Source: Pseudomonas svalbardensis (GTDB lineage: Bacteria > Pseudomonadota > Gammaproteobacteria > Pseudomonadales > Pseudomonadaceae). From it: 64,000 nt of DNA. The stretch lies in contig NZ_CP125619.1 of the NCBI RefSeq assembly GCF_030053115.1, positions 1,055,001 through 1,119,000 on the forward strand, in the 5' to 3' direction. Both the position numbers and the translations under genes were made by a program. The notes beneath the pieces are model-generated. The model was not told the origin of the DNA. It did no database searches and worked only from the letters and a program-made list of their open reading frames with translations. Positions within the stretch are counted from its first letter, which is position 1. Each line of letters opens with the position of its first letter. This document shows positions 10,001-17,953 of this stretch, piece by piece.

Positions 10001-10505
10001 TCCAGGTGCCTTGCCGACGCCAAGGTTGCGAGACAGTTACGCTGTGACCCACTTCAGGTTCGAATACGACAGTATGGTGTTGCGGCTTATCTACGACGTC
10101 GACTATCAGACGAGCACGCATGGGGAAATCTTCTGGCGTAATGTGATGGTCGGTGCGGAGCTGGTGGTGGACGTCATCTCGCTGTTTGTCCCTCCAGTTG
10201 CTCTGGTGGCCAGCGTCCTGCGTATCACGCGCTCGATCGTTCAAGGTGTGATTGCTTACAGCCTGGGCGATGAAGATGCCGGCAAAGCCCATCTCACCTC
10301 GGCCTGGAGAGGCGCCATCCTCTTGTATGTGGGCATCGTCGCGGGGGTCGGCACGTCGACTTCGGCGGTGGGCCTGTTGTCGCGGATCAAGGACATCTCG
10401 GACATCGTGTCGACCGCGACCGGCGTTCCGGTGGGCGTCGACTATGTCACTGCGATGACGTCCACGTACGTGATTTCGGACAGTGAAACCCGAATCATAG
10501 GCTGA
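7053..10505 (+). CDS. DUF6543 (dermonecrotic toxin domain) protein
   Basis: The 1150-residue product has no signal peptide. It contains three spaced copies of a short motif typical of DUF6543: WVILYTPAKGLETYRT at about residue 243, MHVLYAPGAPTGQQWYEF at about 590 and YLIYIPKAPDGLAFRPIE at about 928. In each, a strand ending in Tyr/Ile-Pro is followed by a Phe/Tyr-containing turn. Near the C-terminus are two hydrophobic segments (about 1040-1060 and 1085-1110) that could insert into a membrane. DUF6543 proteins are large Pseudomonas proteins annotated as dermonecrotic-toxin-like, and their targets are mostly unknown. The DNA upstream (6894-7052) is AT-rich and no immunity or chaperone gene lies beside it. 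The start has only a weak GGAAT ribosome-binding site, and the ATG at 7059 is an alternative. Confidence 0.72.
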   Translation: MYMGVQEISLIQANLGKVVESFTALEEALKKTPSFKSILQDVLLKELQQLLPEVYISRTYINARRSGIANQEPTGLFMDVFMECLSRGRAPVYDASQYGVYDWPDSMDELDRVDGLDVVALGALIGDVLGTLAQKYTQDLDRRWAASVGKDAKGRELGSRSSDLRNVYAALFWQELKAMIQVQGVMPEVDLSFEAFLRGNPQTPAYSLSLQLESGRFATLACCFAMRLNGQISDELVPASDDWVILYTPAKGLETYRTSALMHRSLEQRLSDANSRVRLLKGVSLEDAEHVRSAPDIRYLKTHGEIFQNVIDNLLDKQRRDVAFSLRRLLAPGADLQSVVRSIESAHGLNEVIDDAKGRTANLLALISKNARPQWLKDTSTTNQEVFASLEQALLKSQVALHEAMGGLSSFQEYVRGVVGEHISQGDANRVDPDTVWVVVKHWVRMGARNIEHVQRKTLTQLFMYGVHDAAGQYSIQFEAFHNNPRLSASNIEYAIRQFDLRLKYANERSHRLSDPQVKEAMQEVLGQQTALSNFAALLQNHISPKAQDISQRYLFGDPGMEACGVAFRSHYRPFKDMIVYRAKGAMPDNSMHVLYAPGAPTGQQWYEFPDLTALKRQFINWGFEQRDRDFLIGQTFNIDRAKFVKNYLSFVESATVSERWWWDGVALVQWASGLEGGPFMGAIHKIIDWEIAEEQVVTPGWYRKAAAQDRELFTRLNTDFKAIYQLSKEPLHIETFSVFSRNLVMKALNDYLRRSGPHPEIDPDRVNVKLRGHDWMTLTNVFIQWQIWSTDEYVSFRSLDNSPLGRLGTAAVTALINLLPGEKYEQYLRQDFLTTPSYDLKAKLYCKTVQNEMLRAALTQKMQGSLSGEHFNWLKGLIEGLDHDRTHNPVPFLTGVAPGEGVYTLALEGRRLEGAYTFGRNVAGRLEYLIYIPKAPDGLAFRPIESLTQGLKGGALGNHVVGLVRLEDRGVVKSYVDNCRDTPGALPTPRLRDSYAVTHFRFEYDSMVLRLIYDVDYQTSTHGEIFWRNVMVGAELVVDVISLFVPPVALVASVLRITRSIVQGVIAYSLGDEDAGKAHLTSAWRGAILLYVGIVAGVGTSTSAVGLLSRIKDISDIVSTATGVPVGVDYVTAMTSTYVISDSETRIIG

Positions 10506-10522
10506 TCTCGCGGGGGCAGCCG

Positions 10523-11305
10523 TTACTCAGGCTGATACCCCATTCGCCAACTAACGGCCCGGGTCGCTGCCAGCAAGCGCTGCGCTGCCGGGCCGTTTTC
10601 ATCGGCATGGAACAACGAGGTCGGGCCGACGATGGTCATTACTGCCGCGACCTGTCCGACGGCGTTGAACACCGGGGCCGACAAGGCGTCGACCCCCGGC
10701 ATCAACAAGCCATGTACATGATGCAGACCGCGTTCGCGGATCTGTTCGCACAACGCTTTATAGGCCTGATCGTCCGCCAGCGCATGTGAAGCGCCGCTTT
10801 GCAGCTCCTGCTCGCGCAAGTCCACGGTTTCACGCTTCGGCAGATAGGCGCCGAACACCAGCCCTGTTGAAGAACTGAGCAACGGCAACACCGAACCCAA
10901 CTGCGTCACCACCGTCACCGCGCGCACCGCCGGTTCGATGTGCACCACGGTCGCGCCTTGATTGCCCCACACTGCCAGAAAGCAGGTCTCGTTCAACTCA
11001 TCGCGCAATTCGGCCAGGGGCAGGGCGCCGACTTTCAGCACGTCCATACTGTTGAGTGCGGCGAGTCCGACGCGCAAGGCTTCGCGCCCCAGACCGTAAT
11101 GGTTGGTGGCTGCGTTCTGTTCAGCAAAACCGCTGGCAATCAACGCCTGCAAATAGCGGTGAACCTTGCTCGCCGGCATCTGTACGTGTTCGGCCAGGCG
11201 CGACAGTGAAGTCGATGGCGATAACTCGGCCAAGGCCTTGAGGATGTCGGTGCCGACCTCGGCCGAGCGGACTTTCTGTTTATCGTTGCTGCGCGGCGTT
11301 TCCAT
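10523..11305 (-). CDS. hmgR: HmgR, IclR-family repressor of homogentisate catabolism
   Basis: The 260-residue protein has an N-terminal winged helix-turn-helix (about residues 15-80, SLSRLAEHVQMPASKVHRYL) and a C-terminal IclR effector domain (about 90-255). It is divergent from hmgABC, as in P. putida, where the IclR-type HmgR represses hmgABC and homogentisate is the inducer. A perfect 17-bp palindrome lies in the shared 164-bp region up to the hmgA start. The assignment rests on family plus context. The gene ends 17 bp from the convergent toxin-like gene. Confidence 0.9.
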   Translation of the reverse strand: METPRSNDKQKVRSAEVGTDILKALAELSPSTSLSRLAEHVQMPASKVHRYLQALIASGFAEQNAATNHYGLGREALRVGLAALNSMDVLKVGALPLAELRDELNETCFLAVWGNQGATVVHIEPAVRAVTVVTQLGSVLPLLSSSTGLVFGAYLPKRETVDLREQELQSGASHALADDQAYKALCEQIRERGLHHVHGLLMPGVDALSAPVFNAVGQVAAVMTIVGPTSLFHADENGPAAQRLLAATRAVSWRMGYQPE

Positions 11306-11367
11306 GGAGGCGGTCTGATCCCGGGACGAATGGGCGTCTTTATAGCTTGACGGTCAATACCAATCAA

Positions 11368-11384
11368 ATTACGTTAAGCGTAAT
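11368..11384. promoter_or_regulatory. Likely HmgR operator
   Basis: ATTACGTTAAGCGTAAT is a 17-bp sequence with perfect ATTACG / CGTAAT arms, and a further half-site AATTACG lies at 11388-11394. It is between hmgR and hmgA, 63 bp from the hmgR start and 85 bp from the hmgA start. As I recall, P. putida HmgR binds a 17-bp palindrome in the corresponding region, so one site could control both directions. Confidence 0.75.
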
Positions 11385-11469
11385 CGAATTACGATAAAAA
11401 TAACCCGGGCGTGCCGAGACCTCTTCAATGGAGCAACGGGCCATGCCTACTCCCTGTTCAGGAGGCTCC

Positions 11470-12774
11470 ATGAACCTCGATTCAACGGCGCCCGAGCTGG
11501 CTTATCAGTCCGGCTTCGGCAACGAATTCAGCAGCGAAGCGCTGCCCGGCGCACTGCCCGTCGGCCAGAATTCCCCGCAAAAAGCGCCTTACGGTCTCTA
11601 CACCGAACTGTTCTCCGGCACGGCATTCACCGTGCCTCGCAGCGAAGCGCGGCGCACCTGGATGTACCGCATTCAGCCGTCGGCCAATCACCCGGCGTTC
11701 GTCAAACTGGATCGGCAACTGGCCGGCGGCCCGTTGGGTGAAGTGACCCCCAACCGTCTGCGCTGGAACCCGCTGGATGTTCCGAGCGAGCCAACCGATT
11801 TCATCGACGGGCTGGTGAGCATGGCCGCCAACTCGGGTGCGGAAAAACCGGCCGGGATCAGCATCTATAGCTACCGCGCCAACCGCTCCATGGAGCGCGT
11901 GTTTTTCAACGCTGACGGCGAACTGCTGCTGGTGCCGGAACTGGGACGCCTGCGCATCGCCACCGAATTGGGCGTGCTGGAACTGGAGCCACTGGAAATC
12001 GCCGTGCTGCCGCGCGGTCTGAAATTCCGCGTCGAACTGCTCGACCCGCAAGCTCGCGGCTACATGGCCGAGAACCACGGCGCGCCGCTGCGCCTGCCGG
12101 ACTTGGGGCCGATCGGCAGCAACGGCCTGGCCAACGCGAGGGACTTCCTGACCCCGGTCGCGCATTACGAAAACCTCAAGCAACCGACCACGCTGGTGCA
12201 GAAATTCCTCGGCCAGTTGTGGGGTTGTGAGCTCGACCATTCGCCGCTGAACGTGGTCGCCTGGCACGGCAATAACGTGCCGTACAAATATGACCTGCGT
12301 CGTTTCAACACCATCGGCACGGTCAGTTTCGATCACCCGGATCCGTCGATCTTCACTGTCCTGACGTCGCCGACCAGCGTCCACGGTCTGGCCAATCTCG
12401 ACTTCGTGATCTTCCCTCCACGCTGGATGGTCGCCGAGAAAACCTTCCGGCCACCGTGGTTCCACCGCAATCTGATGAACGAATTCATGGGCCTGATCAA
12501 GGGCGAGTACGATGCCAAGGCCGAAGGTTTCGTGCCCGGCGGTGCGTCCTTGCACAGTTGCATGAGCGCCCACGGCCCGGACGGCGAAACCTGTACCAAG
12601 GCGATCAACGCTGAACTCGCGCCAGCGAAAATCGACAACACCATGGCCTTCATGTTCGAGACCAGCCAGGTGCTGCGCCCGAGCCGTTTCGCGCTGGATT
12701 GCCCGCAACTGCAAAACAACTACGATGCCTGCTGGGCCACGCTGCCCGCCACTTTCGACCCGACCCGGAGATAA
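11470..12774 (+). CDS. hmgA: Homogentisate 1,2-dioxygenase
   Basis: HmgA opens the ring of homogentisate to maleylacetoacetate, the key step of tyrosine and phenylalanine breakdown. The 434-residue length is that of the family. The C-terminal iron-site region is intact, with [20 protein letters not shown] carrying His and Glu ligands and [13 protein letters not shown] carrying the second His. The start at 11470 ([20 protein letters not shown]) has AGGAGG at 11460-11465; the longer frame opening at 11428 lacks family support. It is first in hmgABC, 3 bp before hmgB, and is expected to be under HmgR. Confidence 0.97.
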   Translation: MNLDSTAPELAYQSGFGNEFSSEALPGALPVGQNSPQKAPYGLYTELFSGTAFTVPRSEARRTWMYRIQPSANHPAFVKLDRQLAGGPLGEVTPNRLRWNPLDVPSEPTDFIDGLVSMAANSGAEKPAGISIYSYRANRSMERVFFNADGELLLVPELGRLRIATELGVLELEPLEIAVLPRGLKFRVELLDPQARGYMAENHGAPLRLPDLGPIGSNGLANARDFLTPVAHYENLKQPTTLVQKFLGQLWGCELDHSPLNVVAWHGNNVPYKYDLRRFNTIGTVSFDHPDPSIFTVLTSPTSVHGLANLDFVIFPPRWMVAEKTFRPPWFHRNLMNEFMGLIKGEYDAKAEGFVPGGASLHSCMSAHGPDGETCTKAINAELAPAKIDNTMAFMFETSQVLRPSRFALDCPQLQNNYDACWATLPATFDPTRR

Positions 12775-12777
12775 CCC

Positions 12778-14082
12778 ATGACTCAGACTTCCATCACTCG
12801 TAGCTGGGTTGCCTCCGCCAACGGCCATGCTGATTTCCCTCTGCAGAACCTCCCGCTGGGCGTGTTCAGCGTGAAGGGTTCGGCACCGCGCAGTGGCGTG
12901 GCCATTGGCGAACATATCTTTGATCTGGAAGCTGCACTGGACGCCGGGCTGTTCGATGGCGTCGCAAAAACTGCTGTCGAAGCCACCCGTGGCGGCCAGT
13001 TGAATGCGTTCTTCGAACTGGGTCGCGAGGCTCGCGTTGCCCTGCGCGAACGCCTGCTGGAACTGTTCAAAGAAGGCAGCACCCTGCACGGCAAGATCGA
13101 AGCCCAAGGCGCAAAACTGCTGCCGCTGGCGGCGAATTGCGAGATGCACTTGCCGGCAAAAATCAACGACTACACCGATTTCTACGTCGGCATCGAGCAC
13201 GCGCAAAATGTCGGCAAACTGTTCCGTCCCGACAACCCGCTGCTGCCGAACTACAAGTATGTGCCGATCGGCTACCACGGCCGCGCCTCGACCATTCGCC
13301 CGTCTGGCACTGACGTTCGCCGTCCGAAAGGCCAGACATTGCCAGCCGGCCAGACCGAGCCGACTTTTGGCCCGTGCGCACGTCTGGACTATGAGCTGGA
13401 GCTGGGCATCTGGATCGGTCAGGGCAACGAGATGGGTGACTCGATCGCCATCGGTGACGCTGCCGATCACATCGCCGGTTTCTGCCTGCTCAATGACTGG
13501 TCGGCGCGCGACATTCAGGCTTGGGAATACCAGCCACTGGGGCCATTCCTGTCCAAGAGTTTCATCACCAGCATCTCGCCTTGGGTGGTGACTGCCGAAG
13601 CGCTGGAGCCGTTCCGTCGTGCTCAGCCGGCACGTCCGGAAGGCGATCCGCAGCCGCTGCCGTACCTGTTCGACAAGCGCGATCAGGCCGCGGGTGCCTT
13701 CGACATCGAACTGGAAGTGCTGCTGCTTACCGAAGGCCTGCGCGAACAAAACCTGCCGGCCCATCGCCTGACCTTCAGCAACACCAAACATATGTACTGG
13801 ACCGTGGCGCAAATGGTCGCGCACCACAGCGTCAACGGCTGCCAGTTGCAGGCCGGAGACCTGTTCGGTTCGGGCACCTTGTCGGGGCCGGAAAACGGTC
13901 AGTTCGGTAGCCTGCTGGAAATCACCGAGGGCGGTAAAAAACCGATCGAACTCGCGTCCGGCGAAGTGCGTAAGTTCCTTGAGGACGGTGACGAAATCAT
14001 CCTGCGGGCTCGTTGCACCCGCGACGGTTTTGCCTCCATCGGTTTCGGTGAATGCCGCGGCAAAGTGCTGCCGGCGCGCTAA
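12778..14082 (+). CDS. hmgB: Fumarylacetoacetase
   Basis: The enzyme hydrolyses fumarylacetoacetate to fumarate and acetoacetate, the last step of the homogentisate pathway. The 434 residues include the N-terminal SH3-like part and the catalytic FAH domain. The visible family motifs are YTDFYVGIEHAQNVGKLFRP, the metal-site region LDYELELGIWIG and NDWSARDIQAWEYQPLGPF. It begins 3 bp after hmgA and is followed by the isomerase after 12 bp, so the three are one operon. The symbol follows P. putida usage; fahA is the alternative name. Confidence 0.96.
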   Translation: MTQTSITRSWVASANGHADFPLQNLPLGVFSVKGSAPRSGVAIGEHIFDLEAALDAGLFDGVAKTAVEATRGGQLNAFFELGREARVALRERLLELFKEGSTLHGKIEAQGAKLLPLAANCEMHLPAKINDYTDFYVGIEHAQNVGKLFRPDNPLLPNYKYVPIGYHGRASTIRPSGTDVRRPKGQTLPAGQTEPTFGPCARLDYELELGIWIGQGNEMGDSIAIGDAADHIAGFCLLNDWSARDIQAWEYQPLGPFLSKSFITSISPWVVTAEALEPFRRAQPARPEGDPQPLPYLFDKRDQAAGAFDIELEVLLLTEGLREQNLPAHRLTFSNTKHMYWTVAQMVAHHSVNGCQLQAGDLFGSGTLSGPENGQFGSLLEITEGGKKPIELASGEVRKFLEDGDEIILRARCTRDGFASIGFGECRGKVLPAR

Positions 14083-14094
14083 GAGGATCGGGTC

Positions 14095-14730
14095 ATGGAA
14101 CTCTATACCTACTACCGTTCGACATCGTCCTATCGGGTGCGCATTGCGTTGGCGCTCAAGGGGCTGGATCACCAGGCGCTGCCGATCAATCTGATCGCAC
14201 CGCAAGGTGGCGAACATCGACAGCCGCCGTATCTCGGCATCAACCCGCAAGGCCGGGTGCCGGCCTTGCGCACCGACGAAGGCGAACTGCTGATCCAGTC
14301 GCCGGCGATCATCGAATACCTGGAGGAACGTTATCCACAGGTACCGCTGCTCTCCAAGGACTTCGCTGCTCGCGCCCATGAGCGTGGTGTGGCGGCGGTG
14401 ATCGGCTGCGACGTGCATCCTCTGCACAACGTCAGCGTACTCAACAAGCTGCGGCAGTTGGGGCACGATGAACCGCAAGTGGTGGAGTGGATCGGGCACT
14501 GGATCAGCCAAGGTTTGGCGACTGTGGAGCAGTTGATCGGCGATGAGGGTTACTGCTTTGGTCCGACGCCTGGGCTGGCGGATGTTTACCTGATTCCGCA
14601 GCTGTACGCGGCCGATCGCTTCAGCATTGCACTTGAGGCGTATCCGCGGATTCGTCGAGTGGCGGCGTTGGCGGCGACGCATCCGGCATTCATCGAGGCG
14701 CATCCGGCGAACCAGCCAGACACACCGTAA
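14095..14730 (+). CDS. hmgC: Maleylacetoacetate isomerase (zeta-class GST fold)
   Basis: The enzyme converts maleylacetoacetate to fumarylacetoacetate using glutathione. The 211-residue protein starts with the zeta-class thioredoxin-like domain (YYRSTSSYRVRIALALKGLD, where SSxxRVRIAL marks the active-site loop). The glutathione-contact segment QSPAIIEYLEERYP is at about residue 65, and an all-helical C-terminal domain with HPLHNVSVLNKL follows. It is the last gene of hmgABC, and its stop lies 7 bp from the convergent SirB1 gene. maiA is the alternative symbol. Confidence 0.94.
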   Translation: MELYTYYRSTSSYRVRIALALKGLDHQALPINLIAPQGGEHRQPPYLGINPQGRVPALRTDEGELLIQSPAIIEYLEERYPQVPLLSKDFAARAHERGVAAVIGCDVHPLHNVSVLNKLRQLGHDEPQVVEWIGHWISQGLATVEQLIGDEGYCFGPTPGLADVYLIPQLYAADRFSIALEAYPRIRRVAALAATHPAFIEAHPANQPDTP

Positions 14731-14737
14731 AACGTTA

Positions 14738-15544
14738 TCAATGGACGATGGAGTTAGGCGGCAGGTGCCCTAATCGCTCAGTCAGGCGAATCCGCTGGAT
14801 CGGGTCGTCACTGAGCAGCAGGGCATGCTCCAGGTCAAAGCGCTCGGCGTTCGGGCAATCCAGCCGTTGATAGAGGCTGGCCCGGGCCAGGTAGTCGGAG
14901 GCACTGGCGTTGCCCAGTTCCAGCACTCGTTCGGCGTCGATCAGGGCGCCGATGTAGTCATCGTTAGAAAGGTGTAACTGACGCAAGTTGCGCGACAGCC
15001 GCTGCAGCATTTGCACCGGCTCGGCGGTGAGCAAATGCTCGGCGCCAAGCTTCATGTTCGGGCCGTACTGGCGTTGCAGCAGTTCCCGGCAATCGTTGGG
15101 GTACAACCGACGTCCGCCGCATGGGTCGAGCAGGTGATCGGCGCCCGGTACCCGTAGCAGGAAATGCCCGGGGAAGTTGACGCCAACCATGGGAATTTCC
15201 AAACCTTTGGCCAGTTCCAGAGCAATCAATCCCAGACTCAGCGGCTGCCCGCGTCTGCGTTCCAGCACTTTATTGACCAGCGCGACTTGCGGACGCAATG
15301 GCGTGGAGTCGTCCTGAGCGAATCCCAGGTCATTCATACGCCGTAACAACGGCTGGGCCAACTCGCTCACCGGCAACATCGGCAAGCCATGACTGACCCG
15401 TTGTTGCAGGTCCTTGAAATCGTTCAGCACCGCCTCGGGATTTACCTCAGTGTCGTGTTCGGTGGCAATCCACAGCGCCGCCTCGAACAGCGCGGGCGGT
15501 GAACGTTGCAGGCAGTCGAAGAAGCGTTGGCGGGGGGTCATCAA
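14738..15544 (-). CDS. SirB1 family protein (transglutaminase-like, with TPR)
   Basis: The 268-residue cytoplasmic protein has the SirB1 N-terminal transglutaminase-like domain (NKVLERRRGQPLSLGLIALE, then GVNFPGHFLLR). A short TPR-like C-terminus follows (DAERVLELGNASASDYLARA). No transglutaminase activity is established for the family. In many gammaproteobacteria the gene lies elsewhere, and here it only happens to meet hmgC end to end. GGAGA precedes the ATG at 15544, and a second ATG follows directly. Confidence 0.85.
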   Translation of the reverse strand: MMTPRQRFFDCLQRSPPALFEAALWIATEHDTEVNPEAVLNDFKDLQQRVSHGLPMLPVSELAQPLLRRMNDLGFAQDDSTPLRPQVALVNKVLERRRGQPLSLGLIALELAKGLEIPMVGVNFPGHFLLRVPGADHLLDPCGGRRLYPNDCRELLQRQYGPNMKLGAEHLLTAEPVQMLQRLSRNLRQLHLSNDDYIGALIDAERVLELGNASASDYLARASLYQRLDCPNAERFDLEHALLLSDDPIQRIRLTERLGHLPPNSIVH

Positions 15545-15724
15545 AATCTCCGGGTAATGCCTCGTTTTAGCCCCGTCTCCGGCATTCGTCCAGTGCCGAA
15601 CATAGGCGGTTGCAGGTTATGTCCGAAAGTCTGCATGGCGGCGTCGCTTATTCCGGTGCGCTTCTGCAATTTTCGGGCGCAAGCCTATACTGGCGACTAC
15701 AAGAAGTGATTCGGGAGCCCTACG

Positions 15725-16744
15725 ATGTTCGCTCTCATGCAAAGCACTCGCCTTGAATCGCTGCATCTGAGCGTCGATTCGGTCACCGGGTTGAAGGCGG
15801 TCATTGCCATTCATAACAGCCGTCTGGGGCCTGCCCTCGGCGGGTGTCGTTACCTTGCCTATCCGAGCGACGAGTCCGCCGTCGAGGATGCGGTGCGCCT
15901 CGCCCAAGGCATGAGTTACAAGGCGGCGTTGGCCGGCCTGGCTCAGGGTGGCGGCGTTGCGGTGATTGTTCGCCCCGTTCATGTGGAAAACCGCGCCGCG
16001 CTATTTGAAGCTTTCGGGCGTTGCATCAATCAGCTTGACGGCCGCTACATCACTGCCATCGACAGTGGTACCTCGGTGGCGGACATGGATTGCATCGCCC
16101 AACAGACCCAATACGTCACCAGCACCACCTCGGCGGGCGACCCTGCACCGCACGCGGCGATGGGCGTGTTCACCGGTATTCGTGCCACCGCCATGGCCCG
16201 GCTGGGCAGCGATAACCTCGAAGGCCTGCGAGTGGCGATTCAAGGGCTCGGCAACGTTGGTTATGCCCTCGCCGAACAACTGCACGCCGCCGGTGCCGAG
16301 CTGCTGGTCAGTGACATTGATCACGGCAAAGTGCAGTTGGCGATGGAGCAACTCGGCGCTCACCCGATCGCCAACGACGCGCTGCTCAGCACCCCATGCG
16401 ACATTCTCGCGCCCTGCGGCCTCGGTGGCGTGCTCAACAGCCACAGCGTGACGCAATTGCGCTGCGCGGCGGTGGCCGGCTCGGCGAACAACCAATTGAC
16501 CCATCTGGAAGTCGCCGATCAACTGGAGCGGCGGGGCATTCTGTATGCGCCGGATTACGTGATCAATTCCGGCGGGCTGATCTACGTTTCGCTCAAACAC
16601 CGCGGCGAAGAACTCACGACCATCACCGCACACCTGTCGAAAATCAGCTCACGCCTGACCGAAGTCTTCGCCCATGCCCAGGCGGAAAAACGCTCGCCGG
16701 CCCGAGTGGCTGACGAGTTGGCGGAGAAAGTGCTGTATCGATGA
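15725..16744 (+). CDS. ldh: Leu/Phe/Val dehydrogenase-like protein lacking the catalytic Lys
   Basis: The 339-residue protein has the full fold of amino-acid dehydrogenases: an N-terminal substrate domain and a Rossmann domain with GLGNVGYALAEQL at about residue 177. In leucine and phenylalanine dehydrogenases two lysines lie in SYK...GGGK. The first (Lys66, in MSYKAALAG) is present, but the second, catalytic, position is Val78 in GGGVAVI. The Asp of TAIDSGTSVADMD (Asp113) is kept. Oxidative deamination is therefore doubtful. It is first in an operon with E1alpha, E1beta and E2 of a 2-oxoacid dehydrogenase, as for ldh (PA3418) in P. aeruginosa, which suggests a role in branched-chain amino or keto acid metabolism. 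GGGAG lies 7 nt before the ATG. Confidence 0.85.
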   Translation: MFALMQSTRLESLHLSVDSVTGLKAVIAIHNSRLGPALGGCRYLAYPSDESAVEDAVRLAQGMSYKAALAGLAQGGGVAVIVRPVHVENRAALFEAFGRCINQLDGRYITAIDSGTSVADMDCIAQQTQYVTSTTSAGDPAPHAAMGVFTGIRATAMARLGSDNLEGLRVAIQGLGNVGYALAEQLHAAGAELLVSDIDHGKVQLAMEQLGAHPIANDALLSTPCDILAPCGLGGVLNSHSVTQLRCAAVAGSANNQLTHLEVADQLERRGILYAPDYVINSGGLIYVSLKHRGEELTTITAHLSKISSRLTEVFAHAQAEKRSPARVADELAEKVLYR

Positions 16745-16855
16745 GGTTGAACCGATGAAGGAGTGAGGGCCTATCCGGCAGACTTGCTCCCAAGGCTGGT
16801 GCCACAAGCGTCAAGCTTGACTGACGCACGCTGACGCGGCGTGCCAGGAGCCACT

Positions 16856-17953
16856 GTGATACCTCACAAGGTTGAGCTGCCTTACACCCGTTTTTTATCC
16901 CCCGAAGGTCAATTGCTCGGCGATCTTCCCTCTTGGGCCGACGATTTCAATTTGCTGACGCGCCTTTATCGGCAGATGGTCCTGACCCGCCTTTTCGATC
17001 AGAAAGCCGTCGCCCTGCAACGCACCGGGCGCATCGGCACTTATGCGCCGACGTTGGGCCAGGAAGCCATTGGCGTCGCCGTCGGCAGCGTGATGCACGC
17101 CGAAGACGTGCTGATTCCGTATTACCGCGACACCGCCGTGCAGTTGATGCGTGGGGTGCGAATGGAAGAAATCCTCCTGTACTGGGGCGGCGACGAGCGC
17201 GGCAGCGACTTTGCCGAACCGGCGGCGGCCCAGGACTTTCCGATTTGTGTGCCGATTGCCACCCAGGCCTTGCATGCCTGCGGCGTTGCCAGTGCATTCA
17301 AAATCCGCGGCGAACATCGGGTCGCCGTCACCACCTGCGGTGACGGCGCCACCAGCAAGGGCGATTTCCTCGAAGCCCTCAACGTCGCCGGTGCCTGGCA
17401 GTTGCCGGTGGTGTTCGTGGTCAATAACAACCAATGGGCGATCTCGGTGCCACGACGGATTCAGTGCGGCGCCCCGACCCTGGCACAGAAAGCGATCGGT
17501 GCCGGGTTCCACGGTGAGCAGGTCGACGGCAATGACATGCTCGCGGTTTACGACCGAGTACACGTGGCCCTCGAAAGGGCGCGTCACGGTAAAGGCTCAG
17601 TGTTGCTGGAATGCCTGAGCTATCGCCTCGGCGATCACACCACCGCTGACGATGCCACACGCTACCGGCCGGCGGACGAGGTCAAGCAGGCCTGGCTCGA
17701 AGAGCCGGTCAAACGCCTGCAACGTTTCATGGTCGACCAGGGCGTGTGGGACGAAGGCCGCGAACAGGCGCTGATCAGCGAATGCCAAGGCTTGGTGCAG
17801 CATGCTGTGGATAACTTCGAAGCGGCGGGTACTCAGGCGCCCGAATCGATCATGGATCACGTCTACGCCCAATGGCCGGAGTCCCTCGCCGGGCAGCGTG
17901 AAGAGTTGCTCGAAAGAGCGGCGCGCCGCGCGGGAGATTCGAGCCATGAGTAA
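16856..17953 (+). CDS. 2-oxoacid dehydrogenase E1 component, alpha subunit
   Basis: The thiamine-diphosphate-dependent E1 heterotetramer decarboxylates a 2-oxoacid and passes the acyl group to E2. The 365-residue subunit has the ThDP-binding motif, starting at GDGATSKGDFLEALN and ending at VVNNNQWAIS, and the usual N-terminal TRLFDQKAVALQRTGRIGTY segment. GTG at 16856 was chosen because CCAGGAG precedes it by 5 nt; a GTG at 16841 is in frame but lies before that site. It is shorter than BkdA1 of P. putida and belongs to the PdhA-like branch (compare PA3417). The stop overlaps the E1beta start by 8 nt. Substrate could be pyruvate or branched-chain oxoacids, with the adjacent dehydrogenase favouring the latter. 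Confidence 0.88.
   Translation: MIPHKVELPYTRFLSPEGQLLGDLPSWADDFNLLTRLYRQMVLTRLFDQKAVALQRTGRIGTYAPTLGQEAIGVAVGSVMHAEDVLIPYYRDTAVQLMRGVRMEEILLYWGGDERGSDFAEPAAAQDFPICVPIATQALHACGVASAFKIRGEHRVAVTTCGDGATSKGDFLEALNVAGAWQLPVVFVVNNNQWAISVPRRIQCGAPTLAQKAIGAGFHGEQVDGNDMLAVYDRVHVALERARHGKGSVLLECLSYRLGDHTTADDATRYRPADEVKQAWLEEPVKRLQRFMVDQGVWDEGREQALISECQGLVQHAVDNFEAAGTQAPESIMDHVYAQWPESLAGQREELLERAARRAGDSSHE

Noticed and set aside
11482-14703. Very long minus-strand open frame (1073 codons) opposite hmgA-hmgB-hmgC
   Set aside because: The plus strand encodes three full-length recognisable enzymes. The antisense product is Arg/Gln/His-rich with no domain and crosses all three genes, which is typical of a stop-free shadow frame in GC-rich DNA.
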